The notes under the pieces: model-generated | Seen by the model: the letters and a program-made list of their open reading frames with translations, nothing else | The model's database searches: none | Told to the model about the DNA's origin: nothing | Source: Natrialbaceae archaeon | GTDB taxonomy: Archaea > Halobacteriota > Halobacteria > Halobacteriales > Natrialbaceae | Reading direction: 5' to 3' | Assembly: GCA_003552885.1 (NCBI GenBank) | Contig: PUPA01000009.1 | Coordinates: 1 to 5,615, forward strand | Length of the DNA: 5,615 nucleotides | Position numbers and translations under genes: made by a program | Part shown: piece by piece, positions 1 through 4,784 of the stretch | Position numbering within the stretch: position 1 is the stretch's first letter | Layout: each line of letters opens with the position of its first letter

Positions 1-7
1 CCCTCCC
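1..7 (-). promoter_or_regulatory. Probable Shine-Dalgarno of the next gene beyond the left edge
   Basis: Read on the minus strand, the window ends in GGGAGGG, 8 nt past the hisE stop codon. It contains GGAGG, the complement of the CCUCC at the end of archaeal 16S rRNA. In a tight minus-strand cluster this most likely serves a further co-transcribed gene that starts just outside. The gene itself cannot be seen. Confidence 0.45.
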
Positions 8-15
8 GACCTCAC

Positions 16-300
16 TCAGCGCCGTTCGCGAAGCTCCGCTTCCAGCTCCGAGAGCTCCATTCCCTTCATCGAGAGCAACACGAGCAGGTGGTAGACGAGG
101 TCGGCGGCCTCGTGGGCGAGCTCCGCGGTGTCGTCGTCTTTTGCGGCCAACACGAGCTCGGTCGTCTCCTCGCCGAGCTTCTCGAGGACGGCGTTCTCCC
201 CGCGCTCGTGGCTCATCAGCGAGGCGGTGTAAGAGTCCTCCGGCAGCCGTTCTTTCCGGTCTTCGATCACGTCGAACAGCTCCGCGAGCGTTTCGTCCAT
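16..300 (-). CDS. hisE: Phosphoribosyl-ATP pyrophosphatase (HisE)
   Basis: The 94-residue protein should hydrolyse phosphoribosyl-ATP to phosphoribosyl-AMP and pyrophosphate, the second step of histidine biosynthesis, in the cytoplasm. The length is that of stand-alone HisE; no HisI cyclohydrolase domain is fused. The MazG-like all-alpha metal site is intact: K41, the E44-E45-x-x-E48 motif in LGEETTE, and the second-helix acidic pair E64 and D67 in HEAADLVYH. The ATG at 298-300 is preceded by GGAGG at 5-nt spacing and directly follows the TAG of the upstream DUF151 gene with no gap, which fixes the start and suggests translational coupling. No other his gene is in the window, so the histidine pathway is scattered, at least here. 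From general knowledge of haloarchaea, hisE often sits beside unrelated housekeeping genes. Identification is firm. Confidence 0.95.
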   Translation of the reverse strand: MDETLAELFDVIEDRKERLPEDSYTASLMSHERGENAVLEKLGEETTELVLAAKDDDTAELAHEAADLVYHLLVLLSMKGMELSELEAELRERR

Positions 301-759
301 CTATGCCTCCGAGAGCTCGCGGATGTCCTCTAGCTCTTCGAACTTCCCGCGGTCCTCGCGGCTGCTCTCGAAGACCTCCTCGGTGATCTCGATCGGCGCG
401 TTCGTCCGGGCGGCGAGGGCCATCGAGTCGCTCGGCCGGGCGTCGACCACGACCGAGTCCCGCGGGGTGTCGACGTGGAGGTCGGCGATGTACGTCCCGC
501 CGCCGCCGCGCTCTTCGATCTCGCTGACCACGACCCGGTCGATCCGGCCGCCGAGCTCCTCCATCACGTCGAGCAGGAGGTCGTGGGTCAGCGGCCGGCC
601 GATGTCCTCGGCCTCGAGGCCGCGGGCGATGCTGGTCGCCTCCTCGAAGCCGATAAAGATGGGGACCACGTCGTCCTCGCCGTCGACCGCGAGCACGAGC
701 ACGGGGACCGGCCCCTGTGGCGTGCCCGCGACGCGGACGGCGTCGATGGATGCCTTCAT
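301..759 (-). CDS. Bifunctional nuclease (BFN/DUF151) family protein
   Basis: This 152-residue cytoplasmic protein spans a complete DUF151 (DNase-RNase) domain. Family hallmarks are visible in order: the N-terminal strand with VPIFIGFEEATSIA (33-46), the THDLLLDVMEELG helix (58-70), a core beta region (75-96), and the signature ARPSDSMALAAR (107-118) followed by TNAPIEITEEVF (119-130). The C-terminal 20 residues are an acidic tail, common in halophiles. The family is named from plant proteins with reported DNase and RNase activity; the archaeal function is unknown, so nuclease activity here is only inherited from the family name. The ATG at 757-759 was chosen because homology begins there and a TATA-like box lies about 27 nt upstream, implying a leaderless mRNA. 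The frame stays open further upstream, but that stretch is arginine-rich and not protein-like. Its TAG abuts the hisE ATG. Confidence 0.9.
   Translation of the reverse strand: MKASIDAVRVAGTPQGPVPVLVLAVDGEDDVVPIFIGFEEATSIARGLEAEDIGRPLTHDLLLDVMEELGGRIDRVVVSEIEERGGGGTYIADLHVDTPRDSVVVDARPSDSMALAARTNAPIEITEEVFESSREDRGKFEELEDIRELSEA
306..310 (-). promoter_or_regulatory. Shine-Dalgarno of hisE inside the DUF151 3' end
   Basis: The minus strand reads GGAGG-CATAG-ATG: GGAGG lies in the last DUF151 codons (GAG GCA TAG), 5 nt before the hisE start. The DUF151 termination codon and the hisE start codon are adjacent, so terminating ribosomes are placed on the hisE initiation site. Confidence 0.8.
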
Positions 760-781
760 ACGACCACGCAAGACCGCGAGC

Positions 782-792
782 GGCAAAAACCC
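782..792 (-). promoter_or_regulatory. TATA-like box for the DUF151-hisE transcript
   Basis: The minus strand reads GGGTTTTTGCC, with the T run centred at 787, 28 nt before the A of the DUF151 ATG (759). No Shine-Dalgarno is present between box and start. The spacing fits a leaderless haloarchaeal transcript that starts at or next to the ATG. A nearly identical box (GGGTTTTGCC) precedes the ATP-grasp gene at 4731-4740. Confidence 0.55.
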
Positions 793-949
793 ACCCACTG
801 CGAACGGGCAGGGATCCGGCGGAGCAGTGAGGACGCCTGCGTGCCCACGCCCTCGACCCATACGACGGGACACAGACGCTTCTCGGCCACCCTGCACACC
901 ACCCGTGGAGCCAGCGTGTCCGGTACGGGCCGACGCGTCGGTTCGCCCC

Positions 950-1828
950 CTACTCGCCCGTGCGGAGGTGATGAAAGAGGTACGTCTGGGTGTAGCCGGC
1001 CCGCTCGCCGCCGAGCCGGTCGCGGATCGCCCGGGACGTGTCGGCGTAGCTCCCCCGATCACAGTCGGGGTAGTGGTCGGCGATGGCCCCCCGGATCCAG
1101 GTGTCGAGCGGGACGGCCTCGTCGAATCCCAGCGAGAACAACAACACGCAGTCGGCGACCTTCTCGCCGACGCCGACGAAGCGGGTGAGATACTCCCGGG
1201 CCTCCTCGTAGGGCAGCTCGCGGGCGTTTTCGGGGTTGGCCTCGCCGTCGGCGACCATCTCCGCCGTCCGGCGGACGTACGGCGCCCGGTAGCCGAGCCC
1301 GAGGTCGCGCAGCTCCCCCTCGGTCGCGTCGGCGAGTGCCTCCGGGGTCGGAAACGCGTGGACGGTCCGGCCGTCGAAGGTCAGGGGCTCGCCGTAGGTC
1401 TCCGCGAGCGCGCTGACCATGCCGTGGATCCGGCTCACGCGCATCTGTGCCGAACAGATAAACGAGATCAGCGAGCCGAAAGGGGGGTCGGCGATCAGCC
1501 GCAGCCCCCGGTGACTCGCGTAGGCCTCCCGGGTGAGCTCGTCGGGTGCGCTCGCGGCGATCGCCTCCAGGTCGTCGTCCAGACGTAACAGCCGCCTGAG
1601 GACCCACTCGGCGTCGGTCGTCGACGCCCACTCCAGACGGCCCTCCCGCTGGCGGACCCGGACGACCTCGCCGTCGACGACGGTCTCGTACCAGGCCTCC
1701 GGCGCCCGCTGGCCGTCGTACATCCCCCCGTCGCTCCGCCGCCAGAGGTAGCTCTGGCCGCTCTCGAGGGTGCAGTAGAGGTCGACCCCGCCGGACAGCT
1801 CGGCAACCGGTATCGTGCCCGTCTCCAT
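950..1828 (-). CDS. ogg: OGG1-like 8-oxoguanine DNA glycosylase/AP lyase
   Basis: This 292-residue protein should excise 8-oxoguanine opposite cytosine and nick the abasic site in base excision repair. It aligns along its whole length with eukaryotic-type OGG1: an N-terminal domain with SGQSYLW (23-29; human G42 corresponds to G24), the SFICSAQMRVSRIHGM segment (122-137), LGLGYRAPYV (176-185), and the helix-hairpin-helix FVGVGEKVADC (217-227) followed by VPLD (239-242). The catalytic lysine (human K249) is K223 and the catalytic aspartate (human D268) is D242. The base-sandwiching residues human Q315 and F319 match Q281 and F285. Human N149 is replaced by Q128 and H270 by W244. The ATG at 1826-1828 has an AGGTGA Shine-Dalgarno 5 nt upstream. 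An in-frame upstream ATG would add 44 basic residues and overlap the DUF555 promoter, so it was rejected. The 190-nt gap to DUF151 carries that gene's own promoter, so ogg is probably a separate unit. Confidence 0.9.
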   Translation of the reverse strand: METGTIPVAELSGGVDLYCTLESGQSYLWRRSDGGMYDGQRAPEAWYETVVDGEVVRVRQREGRLEWASTTDAEWVLRRLLRLDDDLEAIAASAPDELTREAYASHRGLRLIADPPFGSLISFICSAQMRVSRIHGMVSALAETYGEPLTFDGRTVHAFPTPEALADATEGELRDLGLGYRAPYVRRTAEMVADGEANPENARELPYEEAREYLTRFVGVGEKVADCVLLFSLGFDEAVPLDTWIRGAIADHYPDCDRGSYADTSRAIRDRLGGERAGYTQTYLFHHLRTGE

Positions 1829-1833
1829 CGTCG

Positions 1834-1839
1834 TCACCT
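1834..1839 (-). promoter_or_regulatory. Shine-Dalgarno of ogg
   Basis: The minus strand reads AGGTGA-CGACG-ATG. AGGTGA pairs with the UCACCU near the 16S rRNA 3' end and lies 5 nt before the ATG at 1828, supporting this start over the upstream in-frame ATGs. Unlike most genes here, ogg therefore seems to have a leader. I see no convincing TATA box behind it. Confidence 0.6.
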
Positions 1840-1922
1840 GACGGGGGCGTCGTCTTTGGCCTTTCGGAGGGCGTCCGAACGGTCGTCGGGGAGTCATCCG
1901 CGTCCGGGTGCCCTCCGGAGGC

Positions 1923-1937
1923 GGCCGTCGGACGGCC
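1923..1937. repeat. 15-nt hyphenated palindrome upstream of the DUF555 promoter
   Basis: GGCCGTC, one G, then GACGGCC: perfect 7-bp arms around a single base. It ends 13 nt before the BRE/TATA element at 1951-1961, in the spacer between the divergent ogg and DUF555 genes. The position suits a regulator-binding site or a small hairpin. Palindromes of GC bases arise easily at this composition, so function is only inferred. Confidence 0.35.
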
Positions 1938-1950
1938 CGAACGGCCGGGC

Positions 1951-1961
1951 GAAAGTTCATA
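1951..1961 (+). promoter_or_regulatory. BRE/TATA element of the DUF555 gene
   Basis: GAAAGTTCATA lies in otherwise GC-rich spacer: purine-rich GAAAG resembles a BRE and TTCATA a haloarchaeal TATA box. The TATA centre is about 27 nt before the ATG at 1986, and no Shine-Dalgarno intervenes, so the mRNA is probably leaderless. Confidence 0.55.
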
Positions 1962-1985
1962 CTGCTGGCAGCACACTATCGGTGT

Positions 1986-2411
1986 ATGAACTGCAGAGTT
2001 GTCGTCGAGGCCGCGGTGCCGGTGTTCGACGTGGAGACCCCCGACGAGGCGATCCGGATCGCCATCTCGAAGACCGGCGAGATGTTGAACCCGGATCTCA
2101 ACTACGTCGAGATCGACATGGGCGAGCGGACCTCCCCGTCGGGGGAGGAGCTCCCGCCCGCGTTCATCGCCGCCGACGAAGCGCTGGTGGCCCTCGAACT
2201 CGAGATGACCGTCTTCAACGTCGAACGGGAGGAACACGCCTCCCGGATCGCACGCAAGGAGATCGGCCAACGGCTCGAGAACATCCCCCTCGAGGTGCTC
2301 TCCGTCGAGGTGATCGACGAGGACGACGAGTCCGGAGAGGAGTCGACGGACGGGGGTTCGGACGAAAACGGCGACGACGTGCTCCCGGAGTTCGAGGACC
2401 TCATCGAGTGA
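1986..2411 (+). CDS. DUF555 family protein (archaeal, function unknown)
   Basis: The 141-residue protein starts MNCRVVVEAAVPVFDVETPDEAI, the conserved DUF555 opening, and continues with ISKTGEMLNPDLNYVEIDMG (29-48), the AFIAADEALVALELEMTVF region (60-78) and AARKEIG-like EHASRIARKEIGQRLENIPL (84-103). This is a soluble alpha/beta protein with no signal peptide or membrane segment. The family is known from archaea and has no established function, so none is claimed. After the domain (to about residue 112) the protein ends in a low-complexity D/E/S/G tail of about 20 residues and a short hydrophobic end, PEFEDLIE; such tails are common halophilic extensions. Cys3 is the only cysteine I see. The start at 1986 is set by the family N-terminus and the BRE/TATA spacing; the frame is open 26 codons further upstream but runs through the promoter. 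It is transcribed divergently from ogg and converges on UPF0058, so it is probably monocistronic. Confidence 0.9.
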   Translation: MNCRVVVEAAVPVFDVETPDEAIRIAISKTGEMLNPDLNYVEIDMGERTSPSGEELPPAFIAADEALVALELEMTVFNVEREEHASRIARKEIGQRLENIPLEVLSVEVIDEDDESGEESTDGGSDENGDDVLPEFEDLIE

Positions 2412-2461
2412 GGCGGGCAGTCTCGCCAGTGGACAGTCAGTTTCTCTGGAATTCGATCGTT

Positions 2462-2701
2462 TCAGTCGGCGGCTGCCGGAACCGTTTCGGTCTCCTCTCC
2501 CTCGCGTACGTGGCGTGTAATTCCGCCGGCGAGCGCGAAGACGGCCGCTTTGTGATCTGTTTTCGACTTGTGGATCGATGTCGGTCGAATGCCGAGCGAT
2601 TCGTACTCTCCGAGGTCGACTCCGTCGCCATCCCACTCCCCACACTGGTTCGATACCTCCGCGAGAAGTCCGTGCAGATGGATGAGCTCTTGCTTTTTCA
2701 T
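2462..2701 (-). CDS. UPF0058 family protein (small archaeal protein)
   Basis: The 79-residue protein is recognised by its opening MKKQELIHLHGLLAEV and by the segment LGIRPTSIHKSKTDHKAAVFALAGGI (36-61), both typical of haloarchaeal UPF0058. Four histidines in the conserved parts (H8, H10, H44, H50) could bind metal or nucleic acid; this is inference. C20 and the 22-36 region look variable. The tail after residue 65 is acidic. It has no membrane segment and the biological role of the family is unknown. The ATG at 2699-2701 matches the family start; a TTG two codons earlier is possible but less likely. No Shine-Dalgarno is present and a strong AT box lies about 33 nt upstream, so the mRNA is nearly leaderless. 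By my count the gene is about 59% GC with 26 of 79 codons ending in A or T, clearly less GC-rich than its neighbours (sample lines of the SDR gene are 73-75%). Confidence 0.9.
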   Translation of the reverse strand: MKKQELIHLHGLLAEVSNQCGEWDGDGVDLGEYESLGIRPTSIHKSKTDHKAAVFALAGGITRHVREGEETETVPAAAD

Positions 2702-2728
2702 GGTCAACAGCCCCTACCGACTGCAGGG

Positions 2729-2740
2729 TTATATTATTAT
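2729..2740 (-). promoter_or_regulatory. Strong AT-rich core promoter of the UPF0058 gene
   Basis: Twelve consecutive A/T bases (minus strand ATAATAATATAA) stand out from a GC-rich background. The centre is about 33 nt before the ATG at 2701, so a start site about 27 nt downstream would leave a leader of only about 6 nt. The flanking CTCAAG could be the BRE. This is the most conspicuous promoter in the window. Confidence 0.7.
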
Positions 2741-2770
2741 CTTGAGTCTCGTTAGCACGACCCTCCAGAC

Positions 2771-2793
2771 GGCCGTTTTCGCGAAAATCGGCC
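2771..2793. repeat. 23-nt near-perfect palindrome, candidate operator
   Basis: GGCCG (2771-2775), the perfect 12-bp palindrome TTTTCGCGAAAA (2776-2787), a single T, then CGGCC (2789-2793). The outer arms are complementary, so the whole element is a dyad broken by one extra base. It lies about 30 nt upstream of the UPF0058 AT box. A/T-rich half-sites with a CGCG centre look more like a protein-binding operator than a terminator. Confidence 0.45.
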
Positions 2794-3013
2794 GAATCGT
2801 CACGAACGGTTCGGTCGGCCCGGTTCGACCGCGCGCCACCGACCGAGGAAACGGCGGGTTTCCCGGAGTATGCCGTCCCTTCCGTCCGGACGTGGATCAG
2901 TATTCGCCGTTCGGACGCGTCCGTCGGCCCCGGTCGAACGGCGGTAGCCGACGGAGATTACCGACCGGCTAGCGGAACATTGATGATCCACGTGGGCGAG
3001 CGAATAGCCGTCG

Positions 3014-3793
3014 ATGAGTCAGCTACTTGATGGACAGAGCGCGGTCGTCACGGGTGGAGCCAGCGGCATCGGGCGGGCGATCTCGACGGCGTTCGCACGC
3101 CACGGTGCCGACGTCGTCGTCGCCGACCGCCACGAGGAGCCACGGCGTGGCGGATCGCCGACCCACGAACGGATCAGGGCGGAGACCGACGCCGAGGCGA
3201 CGTTCGTCGAGTGTGACGTCACCGATGGCGCGGAGCTCGAGGCGGCCGTCGACGCCGCCGACGCCTTCGGCGGGCTCGACGTGATGGTCAACAACGCCGG
3301 GATCTTCGGCCCGATGGCGCCGGTCGCCGAGATCGAGTTCGAGGCCTACCGCGAGCTGATGGCGATCAACCTCGACGCGGTGTTCCGGGGCTCACAGATC
3401 GCCGCCGACCGGCTGATCGATCGCGGGGAGGGCGGCGCGATCGTCAACGTCTCCAGCCTGGCCGGCCTTCAGGGGTACGCACAGCTCACGCCCTACTGTA
3501 CGGCGAAAGCCGGGGTGAAGAACCTGACCTGTTCGCTGGCCGCCGAGCTCGGCCCCCACGGGATCCGCGTCAACGCCATCCACCCCGGGGAGGTCGAGAC
3601 CGCGATGACGACCGAGGACTTCCCCGTCTTCGGCACCGAGAACGCCGACGAGCTGGCGGAGACGATCCCGTTGAGAAAGCTCGGCCAGCCAGAGGACGTC
3701 GCCAATGCCGCCGTCTTCCTCGCCAGTGATCTGGCCGGCCACGTCACCGCCGAGTCGCTGCTGGTCGACGGCGGTGCGCGGAACACGGCCTGA
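3014..3793 (+). CDS. Classical SDR-family NAD(P)-dependent oxidoreductase
   Basis: This 259-residue soluble enzyme is a complete classical short-chain dehydrogenase/reductase with a Rossmann fold. The cofactor motif TGGASGIG is at 13-20, D38 at the end of the second strand (VVVADR) suggests NAD(H) preference, CDVTD is at 67-71 and NNAG at 93-96. The catalytic tetrad is complete: N119, S148, Y161 and K165, with the normal 13-residue Ser-Tyr and YxxxK spacing. PG at 191-192 and the C-terminal VDGGARNTA complete the fold. The segment after D38 (about 40-55, EEPRRGGSPTHERIR) is longer than in minimal SDRs. The substrate cannot be read from sequence: FabG-like, sugar- or alcohol-dehydrogenase roles are all possible. 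The start at 3014 is the first ATG before the conserved strand; no Shine-Dalgarno is seen. Its first 60 codons hold more A/T-ending codons than the rest. It is transcribed alone and converges on the ATP-grasp gene, 34 nt apart. Confidence 0.9.
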   Translation: MSQLLDGQSAVVTGGASGIGRAISTAFARHGADVVVADRHEEPRRGGSPTHERIRAETDAEATFVECDVTDGAELEAAVDAADAFGGLDVMVNNAGIFGPMAPVAEIEFEAYRELMAINLDAVFRGSQIAADRLIDRGEGGAIVNVSSLAGLQGYAQLTPYCTAKAGVKNLTCSLAAELGPHGIRVNAIHPGEVETAMTTEDFPVFGTENADELAETIPLRKLGQPEDVANAAVFLASDLAGHVTAESLLVDGGARNTA

Positions 3794-3827
3794 GACGATC
3801 CCTCGGTCCCGGGCGCTCGCCGAGCGG

Positions 3828-4709
3828 TCAGCCGCGTTCGCCCGCGGCCGTCCGCCGGATCGTCGCCGCGAGCCGGTCATAAAAGCCCGGCTCGTACTTC
3901 TCGGCCGCGTCGATGGTAGGTCTGGCGTTCGTCTCGTTCACCACGAGCCGGTCGCCGGTCGCGAGCAGGTCGACGCCGAGTAGGGCCACCCCGAGCTCGG
4001 CGGCCGTCCGCTCGGCGAGCGCCCGGGCGCGGCCGGGGAGCTCGGCGGCCGTCGCCGTCGCCCCGCGGTGGACGTTGTGTTTCCACCGGCCGTCGGCGAC
4101 CGCGGACTCCGGGAGCCGCCGCTCGACGGCGCCGACGACCTCCCCCTCGAGGACCATCACGCGGTAGTCGACGGCTCCGGGTAGGTACTCCTGGATGAGG
4201 AACGATTTGTCGCCGGTCGCCCGGTAGTCGTGAACCAGCGAGAGGTAATCACAGACGCCGAGAAACGAGTCGACGTCGTCGACTTTCGTGACGCCGATCC
4301 CGCGGGTCGTCGAGTTCGGTTTGAGCACGACCGGCGGCTCGAACCGCTCGAACGCCTCCCGGAGCGCCGTCCCGTCGACGGGACTTGAGACGTACACCGA
4401 GTCGGGGATGGGAACGCCGGCGCGGTCCAGCCGGGCGAGGACGGCCGCCTTGTTCCGGGAAGTCACCACCGCCTCCCGGCCGTTGAGCCACGGCACCGAG
4501 AGCAATGCGTCGGCGACCCCACCCTCCATCAGCCGGCCGGGGTAGACGAAGCCGACGTCCACCGCCGATGGCGAGAGCGGCGTCTCGGCCCCCAGATCGA
4601 TCGTCCGGCCGGAGACGGGGACGTGTCGGGCCCGGATCCCCCGTTCTGAGAGGGGGCCGGCCATCCGCTCGAACGTCTCCGCCCGGTTCGCGACGGCGAG
4701 GTCGATCAT
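3828..4709 (-). CDS. RimK-like ATP-grasp ligase
   Basis: The 293-residue cytoplasmic protein has the RimK-type layout: an N-terminal alpha/beta domain (1-80), then ATP-grasp from about 84. Visible elements are SRNKAAVLARLDRAGVPIPDS (84-104, K87 probably binding ATP), VVLKPNSTTRGIGVTK (127-142, K130 and the flexible Gly loop), QEYLPG (173-178, adenine-binding hinge), DYRVMVLEGEVVGAVERR (181-198), WKHNVHRG (209-216) and the Mg-binding end D247 and VNETNARP (257-264, with E259 and N261). Such enzymes activate a carboxylate as acyl phosphate and join it to an amine, often adding glutamate to a protein, cofactor or amino-group carrier (RimK, CofF/MptN, LysX types). The sequence does not show which. 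The ATG at 4707-4709 fits the domain start and a TATA-like box 26 nt upstream. It is divergent from the four-helix membrane protein, with 75 nt between the starts. Confidence 0.85.
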   Translation of the reverse strand: MIDLAVANRAETFERMAGPLSERGIRARHVPVSGRTIDLGAETPLSPSAVDVGFVYPGRLMEGGVADALLSVPWLNGREAVVTSRNKAAVLARLDRAGVPIPDSVYVSSPVDGTALREAFERFEPPVVLKPNSTTRGIGVTKVDDVDSFLGVCDYLSLVHDYRATGDKSFLIQEYLPGAVDYRVMVLEGEVVGAVERRLPESAVADGRWKHNVHRGATATAAELPGRARALAERTAAELGVALLGVDLLATGDRLVVNETNARPTIDAAEKYEPGFYDRLAATIRRTAAGERG

Positions 4710-4730
4710 GTCGGCCCCTGGGAGGGGAGG

Positions 4731-4740
4731 GGCAAAACCC
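4731..4740 (-). promoter_or_regulatory. TATA-like box of the ATP-grasp gene
   Basis: The minus strand reads GGGTTTTGCC, with the T run centred about 26 nt before the ATG at 4709. The stretch between holds a C-rich tract but no Shine-Dalgarno, so a leaderless mRNA is likely. The box is almost the same as the one before DUF151 (782-792), and lies at nearly the same distance from the start codon. Confidence 0.5.
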
Positions 4741-4754
4741 GTTCGCTCCGAACG
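4740..4754. repeat. 15-nt dyad between two divergent promoters
   Basis: CGTTCG, CTC, CGAACG: perfect 6-bp arms with a 3-nt spacer. It sits exactly between the two outward-facing TATA-like boxes (4731-4740 minus, 4755-4761 plus), covering the places where both BRE elements would lie. A protein bound here would be placed to control both the ATP-grasp gene and the membrane-protein gene. The function is inferred from position and symmetry only. Confidence 0.45.
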
Positions 4755-4761
4755 AGTTATT
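4755..4761 (+). promoter_or_regulatory. TATA-like box of the four-helix membrane protein gene
   Basis: AGTTATT is the only A/T-rich stretch before the ATG at 4785, with its centre about 27 nt upstream. There is no Shine-Dalgarno in the C-rich spacer, so a leaderless transcript starting at or beside the ATG is likely. Confidence 0.5.
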
Positions 4762-4784
4762 CCGCCCTCGCCCGTTGTGCCCGT

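Larger units (their letters stand above)
2702..3013. other. 312-nt spacer between divergent UPF0058 and SDR genes
   Basis: I see no convincing gene here. The spacer holds the UPF0058 promoter (2729-2740), a 23-nt near-palindrome (2771-2793), an 8-bp inverted repeat (TCGGTCGG at 2811-2818 with CCGACCGA at 2839-2846), and two perfect palindromes, CGTCCGGACG (2883-2892) and CGGACGCGTCCG (2912-2923). Also, GTTCGACCG (2823-2831) is complementary to CGGTCGAAC (2931-2939). Open frames inside are short, arginine-rich and unlike haloarchaeal proteins. No clear TATA box or Shine-Dalgarno for the SDR gene stands out; a weak AACATTGA at 2977-2984 is the nearest candidate. An untranslated RNA or regulator-binding region is possible. 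Confidence 0.5.

Noticed and set aside
930..941. CCGACGCGTCGG palindrome just after the ogg stop as a terminator
   Set aside because: It has no following T tract, and 12-bp palindromes are expected a few times by chance at this composition. It shares the core GACGCGTC with 2912-2923, but two copies are too few to claim a motif.
760..1062. Upstream extension of the DUF151 frame
   Set aside because: The added 101 residues are low-complexity and basic, overlap the ogg 3' end on the same strand, and contain the TATA-like box. The 759 start agrees with the family.
323..1588. Long plus-strand open frame antisense to DUF151 and ogg
   Set aside because: Stop codons are rare in this frame because of GC-rich codons on the other strand. 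The translation is S/R/P-rich at first, with no domain-like pattern.
1829..1960. N-terminal extension of ogg by 44 residues to an upstream ATG
   Set aside because: The extension is arginine- and proline-rich, unlike acidic haloarchaeal proteins. It would overlap the DUF555 TATA box, and the ATG at 1828 has its own Shine-Dalgarno and matches the family start.
2412..2461. Terminator or small gene in the convergent gap between DUF555 and UPF0058
   Set aside because: Only a weak 4-bp GGCG/CGCC pairing and a short pyrimidine run (TTTCTC) are seen, which is not enough to call.
1059..2645. Long minus-strand open frame running across ogg, DUF555 and UPF0058
   Set aside because: It is a shadow of real genes in GC-rich DNA: its translation is R/G/P-rich repeats and matches no family I know.
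2702..2707. TTG start for UPF0058 two codons upstream
   Set aside because: The family begins with MKKQELIHLHG, and an ATG is available at 2701. The two added residues have no support.
2800..2991. Possible 63-residue minus-strand gene in the UPF0058-SDR spacer
   Set aside because: It is arginine-rich, lacks a Shine-Dalgarno and TATA spacing, and coincides with the palindromes.
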